From the NCBI GenBank assembly GCA_029961685.1, contig JARWKL010000010.1:23658067-23722066 (forward strand): DNA of 64,000 nt. The letters run 5' to 3'. Made by a program: the position numbers and the translations under genes. This document shows, one piece after another, positions 44,096-55,958 of the stretch. The stretch's first letter is position 1, and every line of letters begins with the position of its first letter. Below the pieces are notes generated by a model. It was not told the DNA's origin. It saw nothing but the letters and a program-made list of their open reading frames with translations, and made no database searches. Source of the stretch: Aristolochia californica. Its lineage: Eukaryota; Streptophyta; Magnoliopsida; Piperales; Aristolochiaceae.

Positions 44096-46690
44096 TGTTG
44101 GTCCCAAGATCCCCATTAAGATAAGTTTGATGACAATAAATAATTGAATTACTAATGATGTGTGTCAAGTATGAGGCGCATAAAAAAAACCCTTTAAAAA
44201 AAATTTCTAGCAGCATATTCGTTCGATCCACCATGGACCATTTCAATGATCCATAGAAAAGGAAAGAAATTTCCTCATACTTGAAAGCACACCATCAACA
44301 TCTAGTAGCACCATTTGACTAAAAAACAAAGGAAGAATCATTTTTTTTTTTTTTTTGGACACAACCAGTCCAAAAAAAAGGCAAGAAGAATAGCATGAAC
44401 AAAAGGAGATGACCATATAGGAAGAAATAAAAATTGAAGTGTTAACAATTGAAGGACTCAAACCCATCTATAAAAGTCAAGCATAATAAGTGAAAAAGAT
44501 GAAAGCCTAGAGTGAAAATACAAAATTAAGAAGTCATGCATGTGGTGAATTGGAGCACGAAGAGTTGACCCCTATGGAAGGAGTTGACCTCATGTCATGA
44601 TGGAGTGAGCAAAACCATAGTGGGAGGAGTTGATCATTGTAATGAAGTGCATATAGCAAGAGTAGACAACATGGAAGGAGTTGACCTCATCTGAGTAAAA
44701 AATGGCAAAAAGGATTTGACTCTATGCAATAAAAAGTTCTGAAATACAAAAAAAAAAAAAAAAATTCAATGGACCCTTATAGTGTACAAAAGAAAGAGGA
44801 GTTGAACTCTGGGGTGGAGAGGATTCAAACTGTGGAGGATTCGACTACAGAATCAAGCTATTAGAAGAAAAGTTGTGGAGGCCATGTTCTAGCAATTCCA
44901 TTTCCTGAATATCGGGTCCAAATAAAAAAAAATTTAGGTTTCCAAATTATGTAAGTAACCTATATTATGTTCGGTAGTAAAAATAGGAACTATTGATTTT
45001 TTTTTTCATAATTTTTAGACCTTTGTTTTCACCTTCTTTTGCTAAATGTTGAAGAATTTGTTCTTTAACCCAAACTAGCCTCTAATGAAATTCTCTCTTC
45101 TCACAGTGAAAACCAAACCTCCTAATCTCTTGCACATGATTTAAGAAGTTTTTACCTCCTCCAAAGCTTAAAAGGTTGATAGTTTTCTTTATTGAGCTAA
45201 GAAATTATGTGTTGTTCGATTAAATACTTAAATCTCAGTTATTTAAACATGTGCTAAGGGATTTTAAGACCATATTTGATTCAACCATTGCATTGTGAGT
45301 AGTTTTGTTATTGACAACCATTTGAAATTAGTTTTACAACCTCAATTTTCATATCATATTAATGCATGCTTATATGTTATTTTGTTGGGGTTTTTGAAAT
45401 AGCTTTTACTACATATTGAAACTTTGGGATTGAATTTCAAATCCAAGTATTCACATTTATATACTTTGAGATATATTAATGATAATTAGTCGAGTACAAT
45501 GAACTAGTGCTAAGTACACTTTAAAAAATCATTCACTATAATTTATAATGCTACTTATGGGCTATTGTTTGAAAATTATTATTTTTGAGTTGAATTGTTT
45601 ACGTCCCGCAACTTTAAAAGCCAATCCCATATTTAAATTGAGCCAATCTTTCAAATGAACACATCTTTTGCTGCCTATATTTTCAAATCAAATCATAAAT
45701 GACTACTATGAGTTGTTTTCATTTTAAAATCAAGTTACTAAGGACTATTTTTAGCTACTAATTACATTGGATAGATGTACATATTTGTTTGTACCAAGAT
45801 TAATAAAAAATTTCTATTGGGAGATAATTAATATCGTGTTACATTGTAACAAAGTAATATTTACAATTGGGTCAAACCTTCCTTAGGTAAGACCATCCTC
45901 ACCCCAAATTTATTCAGGATAAAAAATTGTGGCTGAAGAATTGAAGGTGGGAAGTTGTGTTTGCAGTTGTTCGAGTCATAAAACCCTGTGTAGGTAGGTG
46001 ATGCTGAAATCTCTTTGTGGGTCTAGATTGGTGTGCCTAGTGAGTTGTTGAAAATCTATGTGCTTGTCTACCTAGTCAATTGATGAAAAATCTCTTTGTG
46101 GGTCTAGGCATGTATGCCTAATTAGTTGTTAAATCTGAGGGAGTACCATTGTAAGTTGGTTGTTATGGTCAATTGAATAGCATAAGTCCATTTGTGGGCA
46201 ACATCGCAATTGGCCTTAGAGGTGATTTGATTTATATGTTTTTGGGCAAGCCAAGATTAGTGGCTCCTTAAGATTATGAAACATCTTGAGGGGGTAGACT
46301 TGCCATCAGCTAGAAGGATTTCAAACCACCCTAAAAATCCTATGTGTACTTTGTATGTAATTGCTTCTACGAATGCCATTGATCATAGTGAATATGAACT
46401 TTAAAATTGACCTTGGATTTTGAATTAATTAAAAGCACATAGGAACAAAGTAAAAGCAGTTAAAGTTAAGAATAAAAATGAAAAAAACTACCATTTTATC
46501 AGACTATACATACCTTAATTGTAGATCATCTATATATTGGATTACCAATCAGTAAAGTAGGAAATCAACATATAGAAAAAACTTATAAAAATGTTTAGAT
46601 ATCATGTCCAAGAAAAGTAGCAAGCAAGAGCCTGAGATTTTACTTGCAGTTTTAATGCCCGCGAAGAGTGAATTAACCATAGCAAAAAAA
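44096..46690 (+). mobile_element. Copia-type LTR-like block, copy 2 (uninterrupted)
   Basis: It starts TGTTGGTCCCAAGATCCCC at 44096 and is the intact homologue of the gypsy-interrupted block in copy C. The pre-insertion site is at 44607-44611. No open frame has recognisable coding value. The length (~2.6 kb) is large for an LTR; it may include internal sequence. Confidence 0.55.
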
Positions 46691-46911
46691 AATAGGAAAG
46701 AAAAAATTCAAAAAATGGGTTGGTCATTAAAAACTATAATAATGTGAAATAATATATATATGTTTCTCAAAATCACCAACATAAGTTCTTCTACACTATC
46801 AAAATAATAAAAATCTACAAAAACAAAAATCAGAGTAAACAAAAAAATAGACCAAGGAAATGTGTCCCCCTCCCAAGTCTTGGAAGTCATATCTCCATTC
46901 AGAAGAGGGGG

Positions 46912-47267
46912 TGTTACTGTCCCGGATCTGACACATGGATTCGTAGGGAAGAAGAAGAGAAAAATGAAGATCAAGGCAAAGGGAAGCTTGAAAACCCTAA
47001 GTTCTTTGAGGAGAGCACACACTCCCTGAGCTCGTTGAGGAGAACTCAAAACCCTTGTTTACTCTAAATCAATGTTTACCTTTCTCATTACTCTTCTCCT
47101 TAAATAGGGTTCACCCTTACAAGGTTTAAGATAAAATACTACAAAAATACCCCTATAAATAAAATATTCCAAAAATACCCATGTGGCCTCTTAATTTTTT
47201 AACTAGCATAAAATAAAGTAAATTAAAGAAAAATAATTAAAATAATATTGTTATTGCGTGAATAACA
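46912..47267. mobile_element. Probable solo gypsy-type LTR
   Basis: It begins TGTTACTGTCCCGG, like the gypsy LTR at 24354 (TGTTACGGTCCCGG), and ends AATAACA. AGGGG occurs at 46906-46910 and at 47268-47272, consistent with a target duplication offset by one G. There is no internal region. Confidence 0.45.
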
Positions 47268-47335
47268 AGGGGCAAGGCTGTCCTTCCTAGGTAAAATCCC
47301 TATACCCTCCCAATACCATATCGAAGAGGAAGAAG

Positions 47336-47337
<2 letters not shown>

Positions 47338-47370
<33 letters not shown>

Positions 47371-47419
47371 TCTTTTTGGAGTATATATGTATATAAAGAG
47401 AGAGAGAGAGAGAGAGAGA
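47338..47419. repeat. Pair of GA microsatellites
   Basis: (GA)n at 47338-47367 and 47397-47419, separated by 29 bp. Confidence 0.9.
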
Positions 47420-47914
47420 ATTGTTTTTGTATTACTGATATAATTTCTAATAACTCTTATACCAATTTGTCTGGCGGGTACTATAATTCTTCTATAGGAA
47501 TAGGTTGACAATACAATACAAATACAGAAAAATAGGGACAAGTTGATTATAACTATGGCTAAAGCAAAAGAAAGGAGTAACATAAACTGGTGTTAAGAAG
47601 GGGTTTCTTAATGAAAGATTGATTATAACTATGGCTAAAGTAAATGAAATAACTAACATAAGAAAACAGGCTATATTCTGAAGGCTTTTCCTATATAAAA
47701 AATCTTATACAGAATTGCTAAAAATAGATAAATTTTTGCACACAAAATTATAAATCAAACTATAAACAGAATAAGCATACAAAATATAAAGGAAGTTTGT
47801 GGCGTTGTGACAATCAGGAGCGGTCCTTGTCTTTCAATGCAGCGGGATCTTTCAGAGCTACTAGCCCTCACCTAGTAGTTTCCAGCCTAAAAAAATATTT
47901 TTTTTCTTTTAACA
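47420..47914. other. Unassigned stretch
   Basis: A ~77-bp imperfect tandem repeat with core TTGATTATAACTATGGCTAAAG is present at 47543 and 47621. Nothing else is recognised. Confidence 0.5.
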
Positions 47915-48038
47915 AACTATCAAAGCCGTAAAAATTAAAAGACTAACAATAATGATTAAACAACAAAAAGTAGTATCATAAATAAAAATAAAACCAAAGA
48001 GGAAAAATAGTAGATGTGAAATTTCCTAAAGGTACATC

Positions 48039-48230
48039 CTATACCTTTACTGTTTGAAAACTTATCTTTCTTTCTTCAGGTATAGAGAACCCAAGACATG
48101 ACGACTTGTATGGTTTCCTAGCAATTTTGCTTCTGCCACGAGTTCCGCATTTTTTTCCCAACAACAAAGCCATGTCGCCTCCTTTGGCTAAACGGGCGAA
48201 CATATGGGACATAGGACCATGAAACATCAA
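48039..48230 (-). CDS. Small basic ORF downstream of pararetroviral promoter, unit 1
   Basis: A 63-codon frame with a lysine/arginine-rich middle (G-K-K...R-G-R-S-K-I-A-R-K-P-Y-K-S-S-C) lies about 280 bases downstream of the TATA box. The same frame is open in unit 4 (53641-53447, 64 codons) and present in decayed form in units 2, 3 and 6. I do not recognise it. It could be a short leader-region ORF of the virus, or the first part of an ORF cut by the internal deletion that made these units. Confidence 0.3.
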   Translation of the reverse strand: MMFHGPMSHMFARLAKGGDMALLLGKKCGTRGRSKIARKPYKSSCLGFSIPEERKISFQTVKV

Positions 48231-48506
48231 AGGATCACCATAATGCTTTTACGTCATGCAGGGGATTGACTCCAGATTAGAAAAAGAAATTATGGATTCA
48301 AACAAACAGAGGTTGAGGAGTTCCCTTTAGGAAAACCCCTATGTAAATAAAATTACTATTTTAAAAATAAAAATTTACTTGGAAGCACAATTGAGGTAGG
48401 AATTATGCAGGGGATTCAGAGGAAGAGAAAGAAGTCATGGGTTTAGAGAGCAAGGTGTGCAAGAACTGGGGTTTTTCATTCATATCTTCTATAACTTAAA
48501 ATTGGG

Positions 48507-48515
48507 TATTTATAG
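48507..48515 (-). promoter_or_regulatory. Core promoter TATA box, array unit 1
   Basis: Minus-strand CTATAAATA, followed by a pyrimidine-rich leader. It occupies the place of the genomic-RNA promoter between ORF VI and the leader. Confidence 0.5.
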
Positions 48516-49059
48516 ACAAACCTTTGCCGACACAGAATATATAGAGATTGTCATCCGGGTGCTCATTGGGCCCCATCGTCAATGACTTATCTCATAATCT
48601 TTACAAGTGTGCGGCTAAGGTTAAACAAAACCCAAAAAGGAAAAATACAAACTTTTTACAAAGTCAAAAACATGGTGGTAGGAAACCAGGGGCATCTTCA
48701 AACCACCATGAGCTGGAAAACTTATCTTCTCAAACCATGTGCTAAAACAGTGGGCTGGAAACTTTTATCTCAAACCATATGATGAAACCATGAGCTGGAA
48801 AACCATGTGCTGAAACCATGGGCTGAATTTTTTGTCTTCCCCAAATAGGATCATGTCTATCTTTATTCTGTGTCAATGACAGTCTTTTCATTTGTCTTTT
48901 CTAGATAATTTTCTCAGTATCCATTATCTTGAATAATAGTCGAAGTATCCATTATCTTTTTCTTTTGTAGATAATCTTCTTAGTACTTTTGTCTTGCTAT
49001 ATCCCATCTAAAGTGGTCAAATTGTGTATAGCTTCTTAGTCAAAGTCATAGTCTTCGTC

Positions 49060-49560
49060 TTCTTCATGAGAATAACACTAAAGAGTCTGAGTACCAGTAG
49101 ATCTAGATTTTCTGGATATTTCTGATTCTTGTTTCTCATAACCTTGTTCTTTAAGATATTCTTGAAAATATTCTTTTATCATCTTTTTAATATCTTCTGG
49201 ATTTGTCTGCTGCTTGTCTTTCTTCTTTTCTTCTGACATTTTGGACAAATGTCCAGCCGTCAACGAATTTGATGTGTCTTAACCAACTACCATTTGAGCT
49301 GGACTAGCCAGTGAATTACCCTCACTAGTAGGTATCTGGGTAGAAAAAGTACCTGTTAATCTCGCCTTGAGTTGTTTGTTTTCTTCTTCAATGGTGTATA
49401 TGTATTCTTTCTGAAAATCATTCTTTTCCTGGAGTAACCTTCTCTTTTCATTGAGTCTTTGTATGGTCTTAGATAGGTTTAACAGAGATCACAAAAAAAC
49501 AATTCTTCTAGTATCTTTGGCAATCCCATAAGATATTGTTTTAAATGCAATTGGTACCCT
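49060..49560 (-). pseudogene. C-terminal part of pararetroviral transactivator-like frame, unit 1
   Basis: Minus-strand sequence rich in E, K and Q with a predicted coiled coil (around E-E-K-K-K-D-K-Q-Q, then M-I-K-E-Y-F-Q-E-Y-L-K-E-Q). It ends in an acidic tail. A stop interrupts it before 49263. The viroplasmin domain found in units 4 and 6 is missing. Upstream (49560-49720) a different segment is attached that is shared by units 1, 2, 3 and 5. In ORF VI-containing viruses the full protein forms viroplasms and supports translation of the polycistronic RNA; this fragment is not functional. Confidence 0.55.
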
Positions 49561-49735
49561 AGCAAGTAAACTAGAGCAAAATGTAATTTATGTTTTATAG
49601 AAGCTTGTATACCCTGCCTAAAGATTTTACGTATCACACCAGAAGATAATAATTTGCATAACAAGATCAGTAATACAAAATTAGAAATAAAATCCAGATA
49701 CAAACGACAAGAACTTTAAAAAAAAAAAATATAAA

Positions 49736-51495
49736 AGTCGTTAGAATTAAAAGATAAAACCAAAGAGGAAAAATAGTAGATGTGAAATTTTCTCAAGGTA
49801 CATCCTAAACCTTTACTATTTGAATCCTTATCTTTCTTTCTTCAGGTCTAGAGAACCCAAGATATGATGACTTGTATGGCTTCCTAGCAATTTTGCTTCT
49901 GCCATGGGCTCCTCCTTTTTTCCCAACAACACAGCCCTGACCCCTCCTTTGGCTAAACGGGCAACCTAATGGACATTGGACTGTGAAACATCAAGGGATC
50001 ACCATAATGCTTTTACGTCATGGAGGGGATTGACTCCTGATTAGAGAAAGAAATTATGGATTCAAACACACAGAGGTTTAGGAGTTCCCTTTAGGATAAC
50101 CCCTAAGTAAATAAAATTACTATTTTAAAAATAAGAACTTACTTGGAAACTCAATTGATGTAGGAATTATGCAAGGGATTCAGAGGAAGAGAAAGAAATC
50201 ATGGGTTAAGAAAGCAAGGTGTGCAAGAACTAGGTTTTTTCATTCATATCTTTTATAACTTACAACTGGGTATCTATAGACAAACCTTTGCAGACATGGA
50301 ATAGGTAGAGATTGTCATACGGGTGCTCATTGGGCCCCATCGTCAATGACTGATCTCATAATTTTTACAAGTGTGCGGCTAAGGTTAAACAAAACCCAAA
50401 AAGGAAAAATACAAACTTTTTTCAAAGTCAAAAACAAGGTGCTACGAAACTAGGGGCATCTTCAAACCACCATGAGCATGAAAGCTTATCTTCTCAAACC
50501 ATGTGCTAAAACAGTGGGTTGGAAATTTTTATCTCAAACCATATAATGAAACCATGGGCTAGAAGACCATGTGCTGAAATTGTGGGCTGAATTTTTTGTC
50601 TTCTCAAATAGGATCATGTCTATCTTTATTATGAGTCAATGATAGTCTTTCCAGATGTCTTTTGTAGAGAATCTTCTCAGTATCCATTATCTTGAATAAT
50701 AGTCTAAGAATCCATTATCTTTTTCTTTTCTAGATAATGTTCTTAGTACTTTTGTCTGTCTATTTCCCATCTAAAGTGGTCAAATTGTGTATAGCTTCTT
50801 AGTCAAAGTCATAGCCTTCATCTTCTTCTTGAGAATAACACTGAAGAGTCTTAGTACTAGTAGATCTAGATTTACTGGATATTTCTGAGTCTTGTTTCTC
50901 ATAACCTTGTTCTCTAAGATATTCTTGAAAATATTCTTTCATCATCTTTTTAATATCTTCTGGATCTATCTGCTACTTGTCTTTCTTCTTTTCTTCAGAC
51001 ATTTTTGGCAAATGTTCAGTCATCAACGGTTTTGATGTGTCTTTACCAGCTACCGTTTGAGATGGACTAGCGAGTGAATTAGCCTCACTAGTAGGTATAT
51101 GGGTAGAAAAAATACCTGTTAATCTTGCCTTCTGTTGTCTGTTTTCTTCTTCAATGGTGTTTATGAATTCTTTCGGAAAATCATTCTTTTCCTGGAGTAA
51201 CCTTCTCTTTTCATTGAGTCTTTGTATGATCTTGGATAGGGTTTCACAGTGATCACAAAAAATAATTCTTCTAGTTTCTTTGGCAATCCCATAAGATACT
51301 ATGTTAAATGCAATTGGTACCCTAGCAAGAAAAATAGAGCAAAATGTAATTTAGCTTTTATAGAAGCTTGCATACCAAACCTAAAGATTTTAGGTGTAAC
51401 ACCAGAAGATAATACTTTGCATAACAAGATTAGTAATACAAAATTAGAAATTAAATCCAGATACGTATGAAAAGAACTTTTTTTAAAAAAAATTA
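49736..51495 (-). repeat. Pararetrovirus array unit 2 (short)
   Basis: Same layout as unit 1. The TATA box is decayed (50271-50279 reads TATCTATAG on the plus strand) and the small ORF is broken. Confidence 0.75.
50800..51330 (-). pseudogene. C-terminal transactivator-like fragment, unit 2
   Basis: Same coiled-coil and acidic-tail sequence as in unit 1, with different stops (one in the K-D-K-x stretch near 50975). The upstream segment again lacks the viroplasmin domain. Confidence 0.5.
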
Positions 51496-52083
51496 TAATT
51501 GTTGTAAGAATTAAAAGACTAACACAATAATGAATATAACAACACAAAGTAGAATCATAAATAAAGATAAAACCAGAGAGGAAAAATAGTAGATGTGAAA
51601 TTTTCTAAAGATACATCCTAAACCATTACTGTTTGAATTCTTATCTTCCTTCCTTCAGGTATATATAACCCAAGACATGATGACTTGTATGGCTTCCTAG
51701 CAATTTTGCTTCTGCCATGGGCCCCTCTTTTTTCCCAACTTCAAAGCCATGACGCCTCCGTTGGCTAAACAGGCGAACATATGGGACATAGAATCGTGAA
51801 ACATCAAAGGATCACCATAATTCTTTTACGTCATGCAGGGATTGACTCTAGATTAGAGAAAGAAATTATGGATTCAAATAGACAGAGGTTTAGGAGTTCC
51901 CATTAGGAAAACCCCTAAGTAAATAAAATTATTTTTTTAAAAATAAGAACTAACTAGGAAACACAGTTGATGTAGGAATTATGCAGGGGATTCAGAGCAA
52001 GAGAAAGAAGTCATGGGTTTAGACAGCAAGGTGTGCAAGAACTGAGTTTTTTTCATTCATATTTTCTATAACTTACAACTGGG

Positions 52084-52092
52084 TATTTATAG
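52084..52092 (-). promoter_or_regulatory. Core promoter TATA box, array unit 3
   Basis: Minus-strand CTATAAATA in the same context as unit 1. Confidence 0.5.
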
Positions 52093-52599
52093 ACAAACCT
52101 TTGCCGACACGGAATAGATAGAGATTGTCATACTAGTGCTCATTGGGCCCCATCGCCAATGATTTATCTCATAATCTTTACAAGTGTGCGGCTAAGGTTA
52201 AACTAAACCCAAAAAAAAAAAAAAACTTTTTCTATAGTCAAAAACATGGTGCAACAAAGTCAAAATCTAGGTGCTAGGAAACCAGGGGCATCTTCAAACT
52301 ACCATGAGCTGGTAACCTTATCTTCTCAAACCATGTGCTAAAATAGTGGGTTGGAAACTTTTATGTCAAACCATATGGTGAAACCATGGGCTGGAAAACC
52401 ATGTGCTAAAACCGTGGGCTGAATTTTTTGTCTTCTCAAATAGGATCATGTCTGTCTTTATTCTGAGTCAAGGATAGTCTTTTCATTTGTCTTTTCTAGA
52501 TAATCTTCTTAGTATCCATTATCTTGAATAATAGTCTAAGTATCCATTATCTTTTTCTTTTCTAGCTAATCTTCTTAGAACTTTTGTCTTGCTATTTCC

Positions 52600-53170
52600 C
52601 ATCTGAAGTGGTGAAATTGTGCGTAGATTCAGAGTCAAAGTCATAGTCTTCATCTTGTTCTTGAGAATAACACTAAAGAGTCTGAGTACTAGTAGATCCA
52701 GATTTATAGGATATTTCTGAGTCTTGTTTCTCATGGACTTGTTCTTTAAGATTTTCTTGAAAATATTCTTTCATCATCTTTTTAATATCTTCTAGATCTG
52801 TCAGTTGTTTGTCTTTCTTCTTTTCTTTTGACATTTTGGGCAAATGTCCAGCCATCAACGGATTTGATGTGACTTTACCAGCAACTGTTTGAGTTGGACT
52901 AGCTAGTGAATTACCCTCACTAGTAGGTATCTGGGTAGAAAAAGTACATGTTAATCTTGCCTTGAGTTGTTTGTTTTCTTCTTCATGGTGTTTATGTATT
53001 CTTTCTAAAACTCATTCTTTTCCTAGAGTAACCTTCTCTTTTTATTGAGGCTTTGTATGGTCTTGGATAGTGTTTCACAGTGATCACAAAAAAAATTCTT
53101 CTAGTCTCTTTGGCATTCCCATAAGATACTGTTTTAAATGCAATTGGTACCCTAACAAGTAAAAATAGAG
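52600..53170 (-). pseudogene. C-terminal transactivator-like fragment, unit 3
   Basis: Coiled-coil part at 52858-52673 and an acidic part with changed reading frame (52734-52519). It lacks the viroplasmin domain; the upstream segment is as in units 1, 2 and 5. Confidence 0.5.
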
Positions 53171-53446
53171 CAAAATGCAATTTATGTTTTATAGAAGCTT
53201 GTATACCCTGCCTAAAGATTTTACGTATAACACCAGATGATAATACTTTGCATAAGAAGATCAGTAATACAAATAAGAAATTAAATCCAGATACATATGA
53301 AAAGAACTTTTTAAAAAAAAAAAACTTTAATTTTCGTTAGAATTAAAAGACTAACAATAAAGATTATAACAACACAAAGTATTGTCATAAATAAAGATAA
53401 AACCAGAGAGGAAAAATAGCAGATGTGAATTTTCTAAAGGTTCATC

Positions 53447-53641
53447 CTAAACCTTTACAGTTTGAATCCTTATCTTTCTTCCTTCAGGTATAGAGAACCC
53501 AAGACATGACGACTTGTATGGCTTCTTAGCAATTTTACTTCTGCCACGGGCTCCTCTTTTTTTTTTTCCCAACAACAAAGCCCAAACGCCTCCTTTGGCT
53601 AAACGGGTGAACATATGGGACATTTGACCGTGAAACATCAA
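53447..53641 (-). CDS. Small basic ORF downstream of pararetroviral promoter, unit 4
   Basis: A 64-codon frame matching that of unit 1 over its whole length with one extra residue in the G-K-K region. It starts about 285 bases downstream of the unit 4 TATA box. Two paralogues staying open while the neighbouring frames carry stops is suggestive but short. Confidence 0.3.
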   Translation of the reverse strand: MMFHGQMSHMFTRLAKGGVWALLLGKKKRGARGRSKIAKKPYKSSCLGFSIPEGRKIRIQTVKV

Positions 53642-53917
53642 AGGATCACCATAATGCTTTTACGTCATGCAGGGGATTGGCTCCAGATTAGAGAAAGAAA
53701 TTATGGATTCAAACAGACAGAAGTTTAGGAGTTCCCTTTATGAAAACCCCCAAGTAAATAATATTACCTTTTTAAAAATAAGAACTTACATGGAAACACA
53801 GTTGATGTAGAAATTATGCAGGGGATTCAGAGGAAGAGAAAGAAGTCATGGGTTTAGAGAGCAAGGTGTGCAAGAACTGGGTTTTTTCATTCATATCTTC
53901 TATAACTTACAACTGGG

Positions 53918-53926
53918 TATTTATAG
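53918..53926 (-). promoter_or_regulatory. Core promoter TATA box, array unit 4
   Basis: Minus-strand CTATAAATA in the same context as units 1 and 3. Confidence 0.5.
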
Positions 53927-54419
53927 ACAAACCTTTGCCGACACGGAATAGATAGAGATTGTCATACGGGCGCTCATTTGGCCCCATCGTCAATGACTTA
54001 TCTCATAATCATTACAAGTGTGCCGCTAAGGTTAAACAAAACCCAAAAAGGAAAAATACAAACTTTTTACAAAGTCAAAAACAAGGTGGTAGGAAACCAG
54101 GGGCATCTTCAAGCCATCATGAGCTGGAAAGCTTATCGTCTCAAACCTTGTGCTAAAACAGTGCGTTGGAAACTTTTATCTCAAACCATATGATGAAACC
54201 ATGGGCTGGAAAAGCATGTGCTAAAACCGTGGGCTGAATTTTTTGTCTTCTCAAACAGGATCATATCTATCTTTATTCTGAGTCAATGATAGTCTTTACT
54301 GATGTCTTTTCTAGATAATCTTCTCAGTATCCATTATTTTGAATAATAGTCTAAGTATCCATTATCTTTTTCTTTTGTAGATAATCTTCTTAGTACTTTT
54401 GTTTTGCTATTTCCCATCT

Positions 54420-55422
54420 AAAGTGGTCAAATTGTGTATAGCTTCTGAGTCAAAGTCATAGTCTTCGTCTTCTTCTTGAGAATAACACTAAAGAGTTTGA
54501 GTACCAAGAGATCCAGATTTACTGGATATTTCTGAGTCTTGTTTCTCATAACTTTGTTCTTTAAGATATTCTTGAAAATATTCTTTCATCATCTTTTTAA
54601 TATCTTCTGGATATGTCTTTTGTTGGTTTTTCTTCTTTTCTTCAGATATTTTTTGGCAAATGTCTATCAGTCAATGGATTTGATGTGTCTTTACCAGCTT
54701 ACCTTTTGAGCTGGACTAGCTAGTGAATTACCCTCACTAGTAGGTATATGGTTAGAAAAAGTACCTGTTAATCTTGCCTTGAATTGTTTGTTTTCTTCTT
54801 TAATGGTGTTTATGTATTCTTTATTAAAATCATTCTTTTCCTAACGTAATCTTCTCTTTTCATTGAGTCTTCGTATGGTCTTGGATAGAGTTTCACAATG
54901 ATCACAAAAAACAATTTTTCTAGTATCTTTCGCAATCCCATAAGATACTTGGTCTTCTCTCATAAATCTTAAGGACGGGGCTATATAATAATTAGTTCTG
55001 ATACTGTGCTTAGTAGCTTCTAAGGCTTCTTCTAAATTATTAAATCCTTTATAAATAGGTCTTTGAAAATCTTGAATACTTTCTTTTACTTCAGTCCTGG
55101 AATGAAAAACTCCTTGAGTTTTACCTTTAAAAACTACATAAAAATTGAAACTTTTCTTTTTCTGACAAAAATATTCTGATAAACTATTAATACTGGCTAA
55201 AAAGTATTTTTGATCTTTAGGAATTCTTTGTTAAGAAAGCCATAAGTTGTCTAATAAGCATTGTTCTTCTTTGCCAACAGAATTATGGGGTAAAGTCTTA
55301 AATGTAATATTAGATTTAGGAAAAAGTACTAATTTTTTATTACAAAAATTTAAAAATTCTTGTCCATAATTATTGAATCTTGAAGAAGAAAATCTTGAGG
55401 ACATCTGGTCTGGAGGATCCAT
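54420..55422 (-). pseudogene. Pararetroviral viroplasmin/transactivator-like (ORF VI) relic, unit 4
   Basis: It starts at 55422 a few bases after the pol stop. A TAA at 55228-55230 interrupts it after 64 codons, then it continues open in pieces. Around 55165-55040 it shows F-Y-V-V-F-K-G-K-T-Q-G-V-F, then I-Y-K-G-F-N-N-L-E-E-A, the pattern of the caulimovirus viroplasmin domain. Past this come a C-x2-C pair (F-C-D-H-C) and the coiled coil. ORF VI proteins form inclusion bodies and transactivate translation. The same TAA is in unit 6. Confidence 0.65.
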
Positions 55423-55439
55423 CTATTCAATTAACCAAG

Positions 55440-55958
55440 GACGAATAAGAAAATCTCCTACTTAATATATTTGCAAGACTATTATTTTTACCTTTGATAT
55501 GTTCAAATTCTATCTTGTATCCATTTCCTGTAATTATATCTACAAGATTTAGCCATATTCTTTACTTATCTTATTTCTTTGCTTCTTTGGAAATATTTTA
55601 CTATTGCTTCACAATCAGTTCTTAATGTAAATTCATTTTTACTAATAATGAAAAGCCGAAAAGCTTCTAAGGAGTAAATAATTGCTAAAATCTCTACATC
55701 TATGCTACTCATGTTTCCTTTTTATTTTACTTTTCCACTAGCATAACTACAGATACGTTCTTCTTCTTTAATACTATATTTGTGAGGTTCGGCAATAAGT
55801 ACACTGCCCCATCCAATGTTGCTACCATCAGTTTCAATAATGATGTAATCAGAATCTAAGGGCATTTGTAATTTAGCTAAATTTTGGATTTTTTCTTTTT
55901 CTTTTTTTACTAAGTTTTTATCTTCTTGATTAAAAAACCTTTGTCTATCAGTGGAAAC
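55440..55958 (-). pseudogene. Pararetroviral pol C-terminus (RNase H), unit 4
   Basis: Minus-strand blocks I-I-E-T-D-G-S-N-I-G-W-G (first catalytic aspartate) and I-C-S-Y-A-S-G-K-V-K, then a TAA. S-S-I-D-x-E-I-L-A-I-I (glutamate) and L-R-T-D-x-E-A-I-V-K-Y-F follow. The TAA after G-K-V-K is also in unit 6. The rest of pol is absent: the frame is cut at 55958, where array unit 5 begins. Confidence 0.75.

Larger units (their letters stand above)
40320..46690. repeat. Segmental duplication, copy D
   Basis: Paralogue of copy C (19711-32571) without the gypsy insertion. Its left part (40320-40470) is also the reverse complement of 3150-3310 in copy A, tying the C/D unit to the A/B compound repeat. 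It ends at about 46690, where the next sequence is unrelated to that following copy C. Confidence 0.85.
47915..49735 (-). repeat. Pararetrovirus array unit 1 (short)
   Basis: From high to low coordinate: a non-viroplasmin upstream segment, C-terminal coiled-coil part of the transactivator-like frame, promoter, leader, small ORF. Confidence 0.75.
51496..53330 (-). repeat. Pararetrovirus array unit 3 (short)
   Basis: Same layout. The TATA box is intact at 52084-52092 on the minus strand. Confidence 0.75.
53331..55958 (-). repeat. Pararetrovirus array unit 4 (long)
   Basis: It includes the pol RNase H end, the transactivator-like frame with viroplasmin domain, promoter, leader and small ORF. 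It is about the same length as unit 6. Confidence 0.8.

Noticed and set aside
47287..47583. 98-codon minus-strand frame rich in S-L repeats
   Set aside because: It translates the GA microsatellite; no coding signal.
48548..48782. Plus-strand frames repeated in array units (also 53959-54193 and 57614-57847)
   Set aside because: They lie opposite the pararetroviral promoter and upstream region, recur only because the units are copies, and have no domain.
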